Below are positions 17,033 to 24,786 of a stretch of DNA of 54,950 nucleotides, piece by piece. The translations under genes were made by a program, and so were the position numbers. Numbering within the stretch: the first letter of the stretch is position 1; the number at the start of each line of letters is the position of its first letter. The notes below the pieces were generated by a model. That model did not search any database. It was given only the letters and a program-made list of their open reading frames with translations, and had not been told where the DNA came from. This stretch comes from Actinomycetota bacterium (GTDB lineage: Bacteria; Actinomycetota; Actinomycetes; S36-B12), in assembly GCA_016870515.1 (NCBI GenBank), contig VGBL01000012.1, positions 1 through 54,950 of the forward strand. The letters are read 5' to 3'.

Positions 17033-17904
17033 TGCACGCGTCCCTTCGCCGAGGTCATGGGCAGTCGCGGATCGATGTCGGTCCAGGTGCCCCGGATCCA
17101 ATGGTGGCTGGGATCGTCGCAGAAGGCCATGGTCCGCTCTTCCGCCGGCCCGGCCAGCACGTTGAGGAAGTACATCGGGTAGTCCGGAGCCGCCGCGGTG
17201 GGGCCGTGATAGCCCTCGGGCACGAGGTAGGTGTCGCCGTCCTTGATCGTCACCGTCTCGTCGACGCTGCCGCTGACGGTGTAGACGCGGAAGAGTCCGG
17301 TGCCCTCGGGGTCTCCGTGCGCGGAGTCGTTCTTGCCGATCCGGAAGTAGTAAATCTCCTCGTTGGTGGTCGGGCAGTCGCCGATGCCGTCATGGCGATG
17401 AGGCGGCCAGCTAGACCAGTTGCCGCCGGGTGTGATCACCTCGCAGACGTTGATGCGGTCGGCCCCAGCAAAGGAATCGGGTGTCGCGATGTTGGTGACC
17501 TGCCGGCTCGCGCGCCCGCCCCCGCGCAATTCGACGGCCACGTCTTCGGCGGGCGTGTAGTGCACCGGATGGTCAGCTCGCGCCTTGGCAGTCAGGATGG
17601 CGACCTCGCCATTGACATAGCTGAAGTCGATGGTCTTGCCACGAGTTACGTAGAGCCAGTCGCTGACCGAGGCGAATACCCCCGCGCGTCCCCGCAGGGG
17701 ATAGGTGTTGCTATCGACCGTGATGGTGACGTCTCGGGCCGAGAGCGGCAGTACCACTGCCTCAGAGTCGCCAAGGTCGATTGAGCAGTCACGGTCGATG
17801 ACGTGTAGTCCGCTGTAGTCCCAACCAGCCTGCTCCGGCGCGATGGACATGGGGCCATGGGCATTGGCCAGTGTGCCGTGCGGTCGGTGCCAGCCCGAAC
17901 TCAT
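17029..17904 (-). CDS. iolB: 5-deoxy-glucuronate isomerase
   Basis: 291 residues, the normal length of IolB. Family motifs are NWSSWPPHRHDG, NEEIYYFRIGKND and VPEGYHGPTAAAPDYPMYFL in a bicupin fold, with His and Glu residues placed as metal ligands. IolB isomerises 5-deoxy-D-glucuronate to 2-deoxy-5-keto-gluconate, the substrate of the kinase IolC encoded two genes upstream. The ATG at 17904 opens MSSGWHRPHGTLAN. Confidence 0.95.
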   Translation of the reverse strand: MSSGWHRPHGTLANAHGPMSIAPEQAGWDYSGLHVIDRDCSIDLGDSEAVVLPLSARDVTITVDSNTYPLRGRAGVFASVSDWLYVTRGKTIDFSYVNGEVAILTAKARADHPVHYTPAEDVAVELRGGGRASRQVTNIATPDSFAGADRINVCEVITPGGNWSSWPPHRHDGIGDCPTTNEEIYYFRIGKNDSAHGDPEGTGLFRVYTVSGSVDETVTIKDGDTYLVPEGYHGPTAAAPDYPMYFLNVLAGPAEERTMAFCDDPSHHWIRGTWTDIDPRLPMTSAKGRVQ

Positions 17905-17935
17905 TCGCTACCTCCGTGGACTCGTGGTGCCGTGC

Positions 17936-18871
17936 TCATGGACCGTCACCGTGGACGATGCGCGCGGCGGTCGCGACGATGCCCTCCACGTCGCCGTCGT
18001 GCGGATAGAGCAGGGCGCGACCAGGGATGAGCCCGCGCACGTTGGGCTCGCGCATGGCCCGCTCCCATCCGTCGACGACGTCCTGCCACTGCTCGCCAGG
18101 GTCGCCCCCGAGCAGGAGGATCGGCATCGTGGTAGCCGCCGCAACTTCGGCGATGCGCGGGGTCGCCGGGATCTTCAGCCATGTGAAGGCGCTGCTCGAG
18201 CCCAGGCCCGAGGCGATGGCGACGGCGCGAATGAGCTCCTCGTCACGAGTGTCGAGGTGGGCGCGGCCCGACTCGTCCTTGAGGTAGGGCAGCGGCTCGA
18301 TCATGCAGGCGATCCCCTGGTCGGCGAGCTTCGTGGTGACGGCACCGCACATCTCGATCGTGCGGGCTACGCCCGGGTCGGTGAACTCGATGCGCAGCAG
18401 CAGTTTGCCGCCGTCGAGGCCGGCCGACGCAATGTGGTCGGGGTCGTACGCCGTGATCCGGTCATCGAGCTCCCATAGGGCTCCCTTGAGGCCGCCTCTG
18501 TTGATGGTGCCGATGGCGATTCGCCCCTCGAGAGCCCCGAGCCACGCAAGCTCCTCGAGGATGTCGGCGCTGGCCATCACGCCATCGACTCCGGGCACCG
18601 ACAGCCCGCGCATCAGGTTGTCGAGCAGCGTGTATCGGTTGGCGACGGCAAGGGGATCCTTGCCCACCGCCAGCATGCCGCGCGCGGTGTGATCGGCCGC
18701 GAGGATCATGAGATTGCCGTCCTGTTGAGGTGCCGGACTAGACGAGCCGTCATGCGTGCCCGACCCACCCTGCGGGGTCCGGCGCCGACGGTCTCGAAGT
18801 GCGCGCTGCAGGGAGGCGGGCTCGAAGACGCGGGCCTCGCACAGTGCACCGTAGGTCGAACGATCAAGCAT
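17936..18871 (-). CDS. Cgl0159-family (beta/alpha)8 aldolase-like protein
   Basis: 311 residues. Recognisable stretches are LMILAADHTARGMLAVG, VDGVMASADILEELAWLG and IPATPRIAEVAAATTMPILL; ILAADH and WLKIPA are aldolase-like strand ends with a candidate Schiff-base Lys. Proteins of this family sit in actinobacterial inositol operons between iolC and iolB and are thought to cleave 2-deoxy-5-keto-gluconate-6-phosphate in place of IolJ. The role is established only by context. An insertion rich in Gly/Ser/Gln (residues 33-52) lies before the first strand. The start ATG at 18871 has a GAGGGG-type site upstream. Confidence 0.85.
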   Translation of the reverse strand: MLDRSTYGALCEARVFEPASLQRALRDRRRRTPQGGSGTHDGSSSPAPQQDGNLMILAADHTARGMLAVGKDPLAVANRYTLLDNLMRGLSVPGVDGVMASADILEELAWLGALEGRIAIGTINRGGLKGALWELDDRITAYDPDHIASAGLDGGKLLLRIEFTDPGVARTIEMCGAVTTKLADQGIACMIEPLPYLKDESGRAHLDTRDEELIRAVAIASGLGSSSAFTWLKIPATPRIAEVAAATTMPILLLGGDPGEQWQDVVDGWERAMREPNVRGLIPGRALLYPHDGDVEGIVATAARIVHGDGP

Positions 18872-18928
18872 GAGTCAGCACCCCTCGATGTCGTGCCCGA
18901 AACCTGGATTGTTGCGCGCGCGCGTCGG

Positions 18929-19873
18929 TCACCGGCCACCCATCATGAGTGCCTCGACCTGCTCGATGGTCGGCATTGCATCGCCGCATGTGAGCTGGGT
19001 GGCTACATAGGCCCCGGCCGCGTTGGCGAACATGCCGATCTCGGGCACGGTCCAGCCTGACAGGAGCCCGTGGATGAGCGCACCGCCGAAGGCATCGCCC
19101 GCTCCGAGCCCGCACAGCACCTCGATGGGCACCGGCGGCACCGTCCAGCGGTCGTCAGGGGTGGCGAGCAGGACTCCATCACCACCCCGCTTCACGATCG
19201 CCAGATGGACGCCTTCGACGAGCAGCGCGTCGGCTGCCCGATCGGGATCGGTCTGCCCGACCGCGACCTCGCACTCGGTGCGGTTGCCGACCACGACCGT
19301 GGATCGACGTACGGCGTCGAGGGCGATGGCGTGTGCGGCGTCGCGGTCTGGCCACATGCTGGGCCGGTAGTCGAGATCGAGGACGACATCAGCACGGCGT
19401 TCGCGCAGGTCGAGCCAGTCCTGGCACGTGTCGGCAGTGCTGCCCTGGGCAAGTGCGCCGAAGCTTATCCAGAGCACGGGGCACTCGCGGATGACCACGG
19501 TTGGCACATCAAGCGGTGTGATCTGAGTGTCGGGTGCCGCCAATCCGCGGTAGAAGATGATCTGCGGATCCTCCGGTGGGTCGAGGGCGGCGAGCACGAC
19601 CGGCGTCAGCCCCTCACCGGTGCCGACGTACCTCGTGTCGACACCCCAGTCGCGCAGCTGCTGGCGCACGTAGTCACCGAGTTGCTCGCCGCCCACCTTG
19701 GTGGCCACGGCGGCCTGGTGTCCGAGGCGCGCGGCGGCGATGGCGACATTGGTGGGGGAGCCGCCGACAGACTTGATGAATGTCTGCGGATCGGCGAAGC
19801 TCGCGTCGAGCTGCTGTGAATACAGATCGACGCTGATACGGCCGACGGTGAGGACGTCGGGGATCGCGCTCAT
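18929..19873 (-). CDS. iolC: 5-dehydro-2-deoxygluconokinase (PfkB family)
   Basis: 314 residues. The start VLTVGRISVDLYSQQ, the glycine-rich GGSPTNVAIAAARLG and the C-terminal PfkB signature CGLGAGDAFGGAL (catalytic Asp in GAGD) identify a sugar kinase of the IolC branch. It phosphorylates 2-deoxy-5-keto-gluconate, making the aldolase substrate. The ATG overlaps the iolE stop (ATGA). In some actinobacteria IolC is fused to the aldolase-like domain; here the two are separate neighbours. Confidence 0.92.
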   Translation of the reverse strand: MSAIPDVLTVGRISVDLYSQQLDASFADPQTFIKSVGGSPTNVAIAAARLGHQAAVATKVGGEQLGDYVRQQLRDWGVDTRYVGTGEGLTPVVLAALDPPEDPQIIFYRGLAAPDTQITPLDVPTVVIRECPVLWISFGALAQGSTADTCQDWLDLRERRADVVLDLDYRPSMWPDRDAAHAIALDAVRRSTVVVGNRTECEVAVGQTDPDRAADALLVEGVHLAIVKRGGDGVLLATPDDRWTVPPVPIEVLCGLGAGDAFGGALIHGLLSGWTVPEIGMFANAAGAYVATQLTCGDAMPTIEQVEALMMGGR

Positions 19874-20769
19874 GAAGACAGGCGTAGCGAGACGACGTCG
19901 CGCAGGTAGTCCATCGACGTGATTACCTGCTCGATCGGGCCCTCGCCCTCGGGCGGAAGTCCGTCGGTGAGGGCGGTGTCTTGCTCGATGACATACCAGC
20001 CCTGGTAGCCGCGCGATTCGAGCGCCTCGACAACGCCAGCGATGTCGATATCGCCCTGGCCGAGCGGGGTGAACAGGCCCTCCTGCGTCGCGGCCATGAG
20101 GGTCTTGGTGCGGTTCAGCACCGGGGGCACGAGCGCGAGGTTGACGTCCTTGAGGTGGACGTGGCCCACGCGGTCGAATCCCTCGATGGCGAATTCGACC
20201 GGATCCTGGCCGCCGATGGCCATATGCCCAGTGTCGAGGCAGAAGCGCACGTCGCAGCCGCTGTAGACCATGTCGATGTCGTCCTTGGTCTCGACCAGCG
20301 TCTGCACATGCGAGTGCAGTACCTGCTGCAGCCCGAGCTCAGCGCAGATGTCATCGATGATGGCAAACATCTCCATCATGTGGCGCCGCTCATGGGCGTC
20401 GAGGGGGCGAGGGATAGACCAGTCGGGATCTAGGACGATGGCGGAGACGAATTGCGTGGCTCCGGCGCGCTGGAAGAGATCAGCCACGCGACGTGCCTCG
20501 GCGATGGCGGTGCCGCGGAAGGCCGGGTCGTGCAGCACCAGCGGTGTGAAGCCGCCGATGAGTGTCATGTCGTAGTCAGCCAGTGCGGCCTTGACATCGT
20601 CGGGGGAGGTGGGCAAGAAGCCGGGGGCGCCGAGTTCGGTCGCGGGCAGACCGAGGCCGGACATCTCGGCGAGTACGCGCGGCGTCGGCAGCATGGCGCC
20701 CCACCCGGGGACCTCGCAGATACCCCAGGAGATTGGGGCGGAGGCGACGCGATCGAGGAAGGCGGTCAA
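19870..20769 (-). CDS. iolE: Myo-inosose-2 dehydratase
   Basis: 299 residues of the xylose-isomerase-like TIM-barrel fold. The N-terminus has SAPISWGICEVPGWGAMLP, close to actinobacterial IolE, and metal-site stretches HSHVQTLVET, FCLDTGHMAI and HVHLKDVNL are in order. IolE dehydrates 2-keto-myo-inositol to trihydroxycyclohexanedione. It leads the minus-strand iol operon. A TTG at 20769 with GGGAG just upstream is preferred; a TTG at 20793 is possible but overlaps an operator-like CAACGTTG. A LacI-type palindrome lies 40 nt upstream. Confidence 0.9.
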   Translation of the reverse strand: MTAFLDRVASAPISWGICEVPGWGAMLPTPRVLAEMSGLGLPATELGAPGFLPTSPDDVKAALADYDMTLIGGFTPLVLHDPAFRGTAIAEARRVADLFQRAGATQFVSAIVLDPDWSIPRPLDAHERRHMMEMFAIIDDICAELGLQQVLHSHVQTLVETKDDIDMVYSGCDVRFCLDTGHMAIGGQDPVEFAIEGFDRVGHVHLKDVNLALVPPVLNRTKTLMAATQEGLFTPLGQGDIDIAGVVEALESRGYQGWYVIEQDTALTDGLPPEGEGPIEQVITSMDYLRDVVSLRLSS

Positions 20770-20808
20770 GGGACTCCCGGGGCTATCCCGCAACGTTGGC
20801 GCGGATTA

Positions 20809-20822
20809 TTGGAACGTTCCAA
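20809..20822. promoter_or_regulatory. LacI-type operator of the iol genes
   Basis: TTGGAACGTTCCAA is a perfect 14-bp palindrome with the central CG of LacI operators, in the divergent iolE/dehydrogenase promoter region. A weaker CAACGTTG (20791-20798), which matches the core of the ABC-operon operator at 4503, is adjacent. The LacI gene at 22124 is the likely regulator. Confidence 0.7.
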
Positions 20823-20857
20823 AGTATCGTGACACACTCGGTCGAAGCCGGCAAGCG

Positions 20858-20893
20858 GCTTGGAGGTGGGTGAGCACGCTGCTTGGAGGTGGG
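20858..20893. repeat. Short direct repeat in the iol divergent promoter region
   Basis: GCTTGGAGGTGGG occurs at 20858-20870 and again at 20881-20893, spaced by two helical turns (23 bp). It could be a paired activator/repressor half-site or a tandem duplication. Confidence 0.5.
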
Positions 20894-20938
20894 ACAAATG
20901 GTCGGTGGGGGCCACTGTCAGGCGCCAAACGCCACGCC

Positions 20939-20957
20939 TGTCCCACTTTGTGGGACA
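20939..20957. promoter_or_regulatory. Inverted repeat upstream of the second iolG-like gene
   Basis: TGTCCCAC-TTT-GTGGGACA, perfect 8-bp arms with a 3-nt centre, about 60 nt before the dehydrogenase start. GTGGGACA also occurs singly at 20889-20896, so one protein could bind both. Without a T-run it is more likely an operator than a terminator. Confidence 0.55.
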
Positions 20958-21016
20958 AGCGGCGAGGTGCTGGCGAGGGGGCTGACGCCGTTGGGTGAGA
21001 AGGGGAGGTGCGACAG

Positions 21017-22027
21017 GTGCGAGTAGTCGTGGTGGGTGCCGGGCGCATGGGCGTTATCCGGGCCGAGGACCTCGCGGCTGACGGCCGCGTCGACGACATC
21101 GTCGTCACCAACCGCAACCCGGCGCGTGCGCAGGAACTTGCCGCACGCGTCGGCGGGCGCACATCGCCCTGGGGCGAGTGGCCTGAGGCCGATGCGTACG
21201 CCGTCACCACAGCGACGGACACCCACATGGATCTTGTGCGGCAACTCGTCCGGTGTGGCAAGCCGCTGCTGATCGAGAAGCCTTTGGCCATGACACTGGA
21301 GGAGACCGATCGGCTCATCGCCATGTCGGAGGAAGTCACGATGCAGATCGGCTTTCAGCGTAGATTCGACACAGGAATACGTCGCATCAAGGAGGCGATC
21401 GACTCGGGCCGGCTCGGCGTTCTCTACACTATGATTCTCGTGGCCCACGACAAGACGCCGGGCTCTCCCGACTACATCGCCGGTAGCGGCGGCACCTTCC
21501 GCGACATGCTCGTGCACGATCTCGATCTGGCCCGGTGGCTGAGCAACTCGGAGATTGCCACGCTCTATGCCACGGGCGCGGTGCGCAACCACCCTGACTA
21601 CGCGGCTGCTGACGACCACGACGTGGTGGCAGTGCACCTGACGATGGCCAACGGCGTGCCCGTGCTCGTCAGCGGCACCCGTCATGACCCGGCGGGCCAT
21701 GACATCCGCATGGAGGTCTTCGGCTCGCTCGACTCGGTCGCGGCCGGCCTCGATCACCGCACACCGATTCGCGTCGCCGAAGCCGGCGAGGAGCCCGCCT
21801 ATGTCGAGACCTACTTCACGGGTGCTACGGCCGACCCCTACCGGGGGTTCATGGATCGCTTCCGCGCGGCATTCACTGCTGAGACGTCGGCCTTCGTCGA
21901 TGTCGTGCGCGGCGAGCGCGTCAATCCGTGCCCGCCCGAGGCGTCGCGTGCCGCGTTAGCGGCAGCCATCGCGTGCGAGGTATCCGCGCGTGAAGGCCGC
22001 GCGGTGGCGATGTCGGAGATCGGGTGA
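21017..22027 (+). CDS. Gfo/Idh/MocA oxidoreductase, inositol dehydrogenase-like (second copy)
   Basis: 336 residues. Rossmann motif VVVGAGRMGVIRAED, EKP motif LIEKPLAMTLEETDR, then GFQRRFDTGIRRIKEAI and a VHDLDLARWL catalytic region (HDxD). This is the IolG branch but lacks the SRDPxPPP loop seen in the 12009 copy, having AHDKTPGSPDYIAG instead, so the substrate may differ (another inositol isomer or inosose). The GTG at 21017 is chosen because AGGGGAGG (21001-21008) lies 8 nt upstream. It is divergent from iolE and followed by the LacI regulator. Confidence 0.87.
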   Translation: MRVVVVGAGRMGVIRAEDLAADGRVDDIVVTNRNPARAQELAARVGGRTSPWGEWPEADAYAVTTATDTHMDLVRQLVRCGKPLLIEKPLAMTLEETDRLIAMSEEVTMQIGFQRRFDTGIRRIKEAIDSGRLGVLYTMILVAHDKTPGSPDYIAGSGGTFRDMLVHDLDLARWLSNSEIATLYATGAVRNHPDYAAADDHDVVAVHLTMANGVPVLVSGTRHDPAGHDIRMEVFGSLDSVAAGLDHRTPIRVAEAGEEPAYVETYFTGATADPYRGFMDRFRAAFTAETSAFVDVVRGERVNPCPPEASRAALAAAIACEVSAREGRAVAMSEIG

Positions 22028-22080
22028 GCCGCGATGCATGATGATGTCCCAGATCGGGTGAGCCGCGATGCATGGTGATG
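22017..22080 (+). repeat. 34-bp tandem duplication at the end of the iolG-like gene
   Basis: A 30-nt unit beginning AGATCGGGTGAGCCGCGATG occurs at 22017-22046 and 22051-22080 with one difference. The first copy carries the gene's stop codon. A second, weaker duplication follows: GTGATGGGAC...GTGACCACGCC at 22075-22102 and 22113-22140, running into the start of the LacI gene. Confidence 0.8.
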
Positions 22081-22123
22081 GGACCACGCCCGTGACCACG
22101 CCGCGACACTGCGTGATGGGACG

Positions 22124-23125
22124 ATGACAGTGACCACGCCACGCACGGCTGCCCGTCGGCCCACCCTGCACGATGTGGCTGCCCGCGCAGGTGTCTCCAA
22201 GTCGCTGGCATCGCTGGCACTGCAAGGATCCCTCAAGGTGTCTCCCGCCAGTCGGGAGGCCATCCTGGCGGCGGCGAATGAACTCGGCTATCGCCCCAAT
22301 CGCACGGCGAGCAGCCTCGTGCGCCAGCGCACCCACACGATCGGCGTGCACATCCTCGACCTGCACAATCCCGTGTTCGCCGAGATCCTCGACGGGGTAC
22401 ACGAGGGCGTGCGCGACCACGGCTACTCCACCATCCTGGTCACCGGCAATGCCGATCCGGCAACTGAGCGGCGCGAGATCACCCGGCTCCTGGAACTGCG
22501 CGTGGAAGGGCTCATCCTGATCGCTCACCGGCTGTCGGACGATGACCTTGCCACGATCGCCGGAGAGATTCCCACGGTGGTGGTCACATGGCAGACGCCA
22601 GGGATCGCACGCTTGGACTCGGTGAGTGGTGACGACGTCTCGGGGTCGGGGCTCGCCGTGGATCACCTAGTGGGCTTGGGCCATGAGCGCATCGCTCACG
22701 TCAGTGGTGGCAGCAATCGCATCGCATGGGAACGTCGGGCCGGCTACGAGCAGGCGATGTCGGCTCATGGCCTTGAGCCCATCGTCGTGGATGGCGCGTT
22801 CACCGAGGCAGGCGGCTACGCCGGCGCGCAGTCGGCTGTCGACGCCGGAGCGACCGCCATCTTCGTGGCCAACGACCTCGCAGCGATCGGTGCGCTTGCC
22901 GGCCTACGCGATCGCGGCCTGCGCGTGCCCGAAGATGTGGCGCTGGTCGGCTACGACGGCATGCGATTGCTCGACTCCCTCGACCTCACGACGGTGGCGC
23001 AGCCGCTGGCCGACATGGGGCGCATGTCAGCAGATCTGCTGATGGAGCGAATCGCCGATCCGTCGCGCTCAGCGGTCCATCGACGGATGGAGACGCGGAT
23101 CGTCGTACGTGGGAGCTCCGCCTAG
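22124..23125 (+). CDS. LacI-family transcriptional regulator, probable iol repressor
   Basis: 333 residues. The helix-turn-helix PTLHDVAARAGVSKSLASLA is followed by the hinge helix ELGYRPNRTASSLV, and the sugar-binding core includes HILDLHNPVFAEILDG and FVANDLAAIGALAGLRDRG. The HTH recognition helix (VSKSLASLAL) differs from the VSFKTVSRVV of the regulator at 3404, so the two should read different operators, in line with the two palindromes seen. The ATG at 22124 lacks a ribosome-binding site and lies within a local duplication. It is transcribed with the dehydrogenase and probably controls the divergent iolE operon. Confidence 0.88.
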   Translation: MTVTTPRTAARRPTLHDVAARAGVSKSLASLALQGSLKVSPASREAILAAANELGYRPNRTASSLVRQRTHTIGVHILDLHNPVFAEILDGVHEGVRDHGYSTILVTGNADPATERREITRLLELRVEGLILIAHRLSDDDLATIAGEIPTVVVTWQTPGIARLDSVSGDDVSGSGLAVDHLVGLGHERIAHVSGGSNRIAWERRAGYEQAMSAHGLEPIVVDGAFTEAGGYAGAQSAVDAGATAIFVANDLAAIGALAGLRDRGLRVPEDVALVGYDGMRLLDSLDLTTVAQPLADMGRMSADLLMERIADPSRSAVHRRMETRIVVRGSSA

Positions 23126-23233
23126 CCCCCGCTGTCCAGATGCCGGCACGCTCGATCAGCGCAGCCGAGGGCCCTGTCTTTGCTGACATGAAGACTCCCC
23201 TGGGGCGCAAGAAGTAGGCGGCAGCGAGTTGCA

Positions 23234-24754
23234 CTAGTGCTTCCGCGCGTGGAGTGCCACAGATGGCAACTCCGGCAATTGCCGGATGAGCCGGCCGGTG
23301 ATCGAGGCGATCTGCATTCCGATCGTGATGGCGATGATGGAGGCGCCCACCGTCAGGATGACGCGGAAGTCGCTGGTCAGGTCGGTCAGGGATGGCAAGC
23401 CGGCGGCACCGGTGGATCCCACCGGTGCCGCTTCGGTGGTGTCGGCCGCTTTGGTGATGGCCTCGGTGAGACCGACGAGCCCGAGCGAGCCCGGCACGAG
23501 AAGCCAGAAGACAGGAGTGAAGATCACGAATGCGGGCGGGCCGTTGGCCGTACGGTCCTGGATGAGCAGCGCGATGAAGAGCGAGACACCCGCCGAGACC
23601 CCGGCGGCGAGCACTCCGTCGAGCTGCCAGGTCACCAACTGCTGGACGCTGAACGCGATCAGCAGCAGCAAAATCACGTAGCGCACGGCACCCTGCGGCA
23701 CGTTGAAGGCCAGCACTTGGCCGATGGCATAAACGGCGACGCCCAGCCACGCCACCCACACGGGCAGGCGGCTTTCGGTCAGATCGCTGATGGCAAAGGG
23801 GGAGATGTTGGCGAGTAGCGACCCGACGAGGATCCCGAAGACGAGAACGAGGATCTGCACGATCGCCGCTACAAGGCGAGATGAGCCCGCGATGAGGTGA
23901 CCGCTCGCGAGCTCCTGGGTCGCGCGCGTCAGGGCGGCGCCCGGGACCAGCGCAATGAGCGGCGCGACAACCACGCGCAGTGGCTGGACGTCGGACTCGC
24001 TGAGCGAGGCGAACCCGAACACCGAGAATGAGCACACGAAAGCGGCGAAAGGTGGGACCAGTGGTGCGATCTTCGGGTGCGGCCGGGCGAGCATGAGCAG
24101 CCAGCCCACGAAGAGGCCGAGTACCCCGGCCGAGATGAGGCCCCACAGGCTCGCCCGGAAGATCAGGGCGAAGCCGGTGGATGCGACGCAATAGCCGAGT
24201 ACGGTCGCCCACCCGGGGAAGCGTGGTTCCTTGCGGGGGAGCTCATCAAGGATGCGCGTGCCTTTGGCCGGTGAGATCTCGCCGCGACGGGCGTCCTGCG
24301 CCACGTCGTGTACGACCGCTGCCTGGTCGAGTCGCAGGGCATCCAGCGGGCCCTCGGTGATGACTCGAGCGCGGCCGACCTCGGGATCGTCGATGATGAC
24401 GACGCCGGGTAAGACGGCGACGCTGAGATCTCGACGCCCGTAGGCGCGAGCGACCCGGTCGAGGGTGTTGGTGACGTCGTCGACGGCGTATCCGGCGGCA
24501 AGTTGCGAACGACCGAGTGCCAGAAGGAATCGCTCTAGCTCAATGGATTCGCTGGTCGATGTGGATTCGCTGGTCGATGGGGGACCCGTAGGTGTCGCTG
24601 CGGCTGTCGACTGGCTGACGGATGTGTCGTCGGCGGCATTCGGCGCAGCGGACGGGGCCTCGTCGGGCTCGTGCTGAGTCGCAGCGGACTCATCGGGCAG
24701 GTCAGACCCCGCCGCCGTGCTCGGCGACCGGTCGGGGGGCTGCGGTTCGACCAC
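23234..24754 (-). CDS. Threonine/serine exporter, ThrE family
   Basis: 506 residues. After a polar Ser/Thr/Pro-rich tail of about 75 residues comes the cytoplasmic ThrE N-domain (ERFLLALGRSQLAAGYAVDD, VVIIDDPEVGRARVITEG) and then about ten membrane helices in two groups. Both halves of ThrE are in one chain, as in Corynebacterium ThrE (489 residues). The tail contains a duplicated STSES, from an 18-bp tandem repeat at 24542-24577. The GTG at 24754 is preceded 6 nt away by CAGGCT on its strand. It is divergent from the acyltransferase at 24787, with start codons only 32 nt apart. Confidence 0.88.
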   Translation of the reverse strand: MVEPQPPDRSPSTAAGSDLPDESAATQHEPDEAPSAAPNAADDTSVSQSTAAATPTGPPSTSESTSTSESIELERFLLALGRSQLAAGYAVDDVTNTLDRVARAYGRRDLSVAVLPGVVIIDDPEVGRARVITEGPLDALRLDQAAVVHDVAQDARRGEISPAKGTRILDELPRKEPRFPGWATVLGYCVASTGFALIFRASLWGLISAGVLGLFVGWLLMLARPHPKIAPLVPPFAAFVCSFSVFGFASLSESDVQPLRVVVAPLIALVPGAALTRATQELASGHLIAGSSRLVAAIVQILVLVFGILVGSLLANISPFAISDLTESRLPVWVAWLGVAVYAIGQVLAFNVPQGAVRYVILLLLIAFSVQQLVTWQLDGVLAAGVSAGVSLFIALLIQDRTANGPPAFVIFTPVFWLLVPGSLGLVGLTEAITKAADTTEAAPVGSTGAAGLPSLTDLTSDFRVILTVGASIIAITIGMQIASITGRLIRQLPELPSVALHARKH

Positions 24755-24760
24755 GTCCCT

Positions 24761-24766
24761 AGCCTG
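24761..24766 (-). promoter_or_regulatory. Leaderless -10 box of the ThrE gene
   Basis: CAGGCT on the minus strand, 6 nt before the GTG at 24754. Confidence 0.4.
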
Positions 24767-24774
24767 CCAGCCGG

Positions 24775-24780
24775 TAGGTT
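24775..24780 (+). promoter_or_regulatory. Leaderless -10 box of the acyltransferase gene
   Basis: TAGGTT, 6 nt before the GTG at 24787. This box and the ThrE box are only 8 bp apart on opposite strands, so the two promoters overlap back to back. Confidence 0.5.
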
Positions 24781-24786
24781 CGTGGG

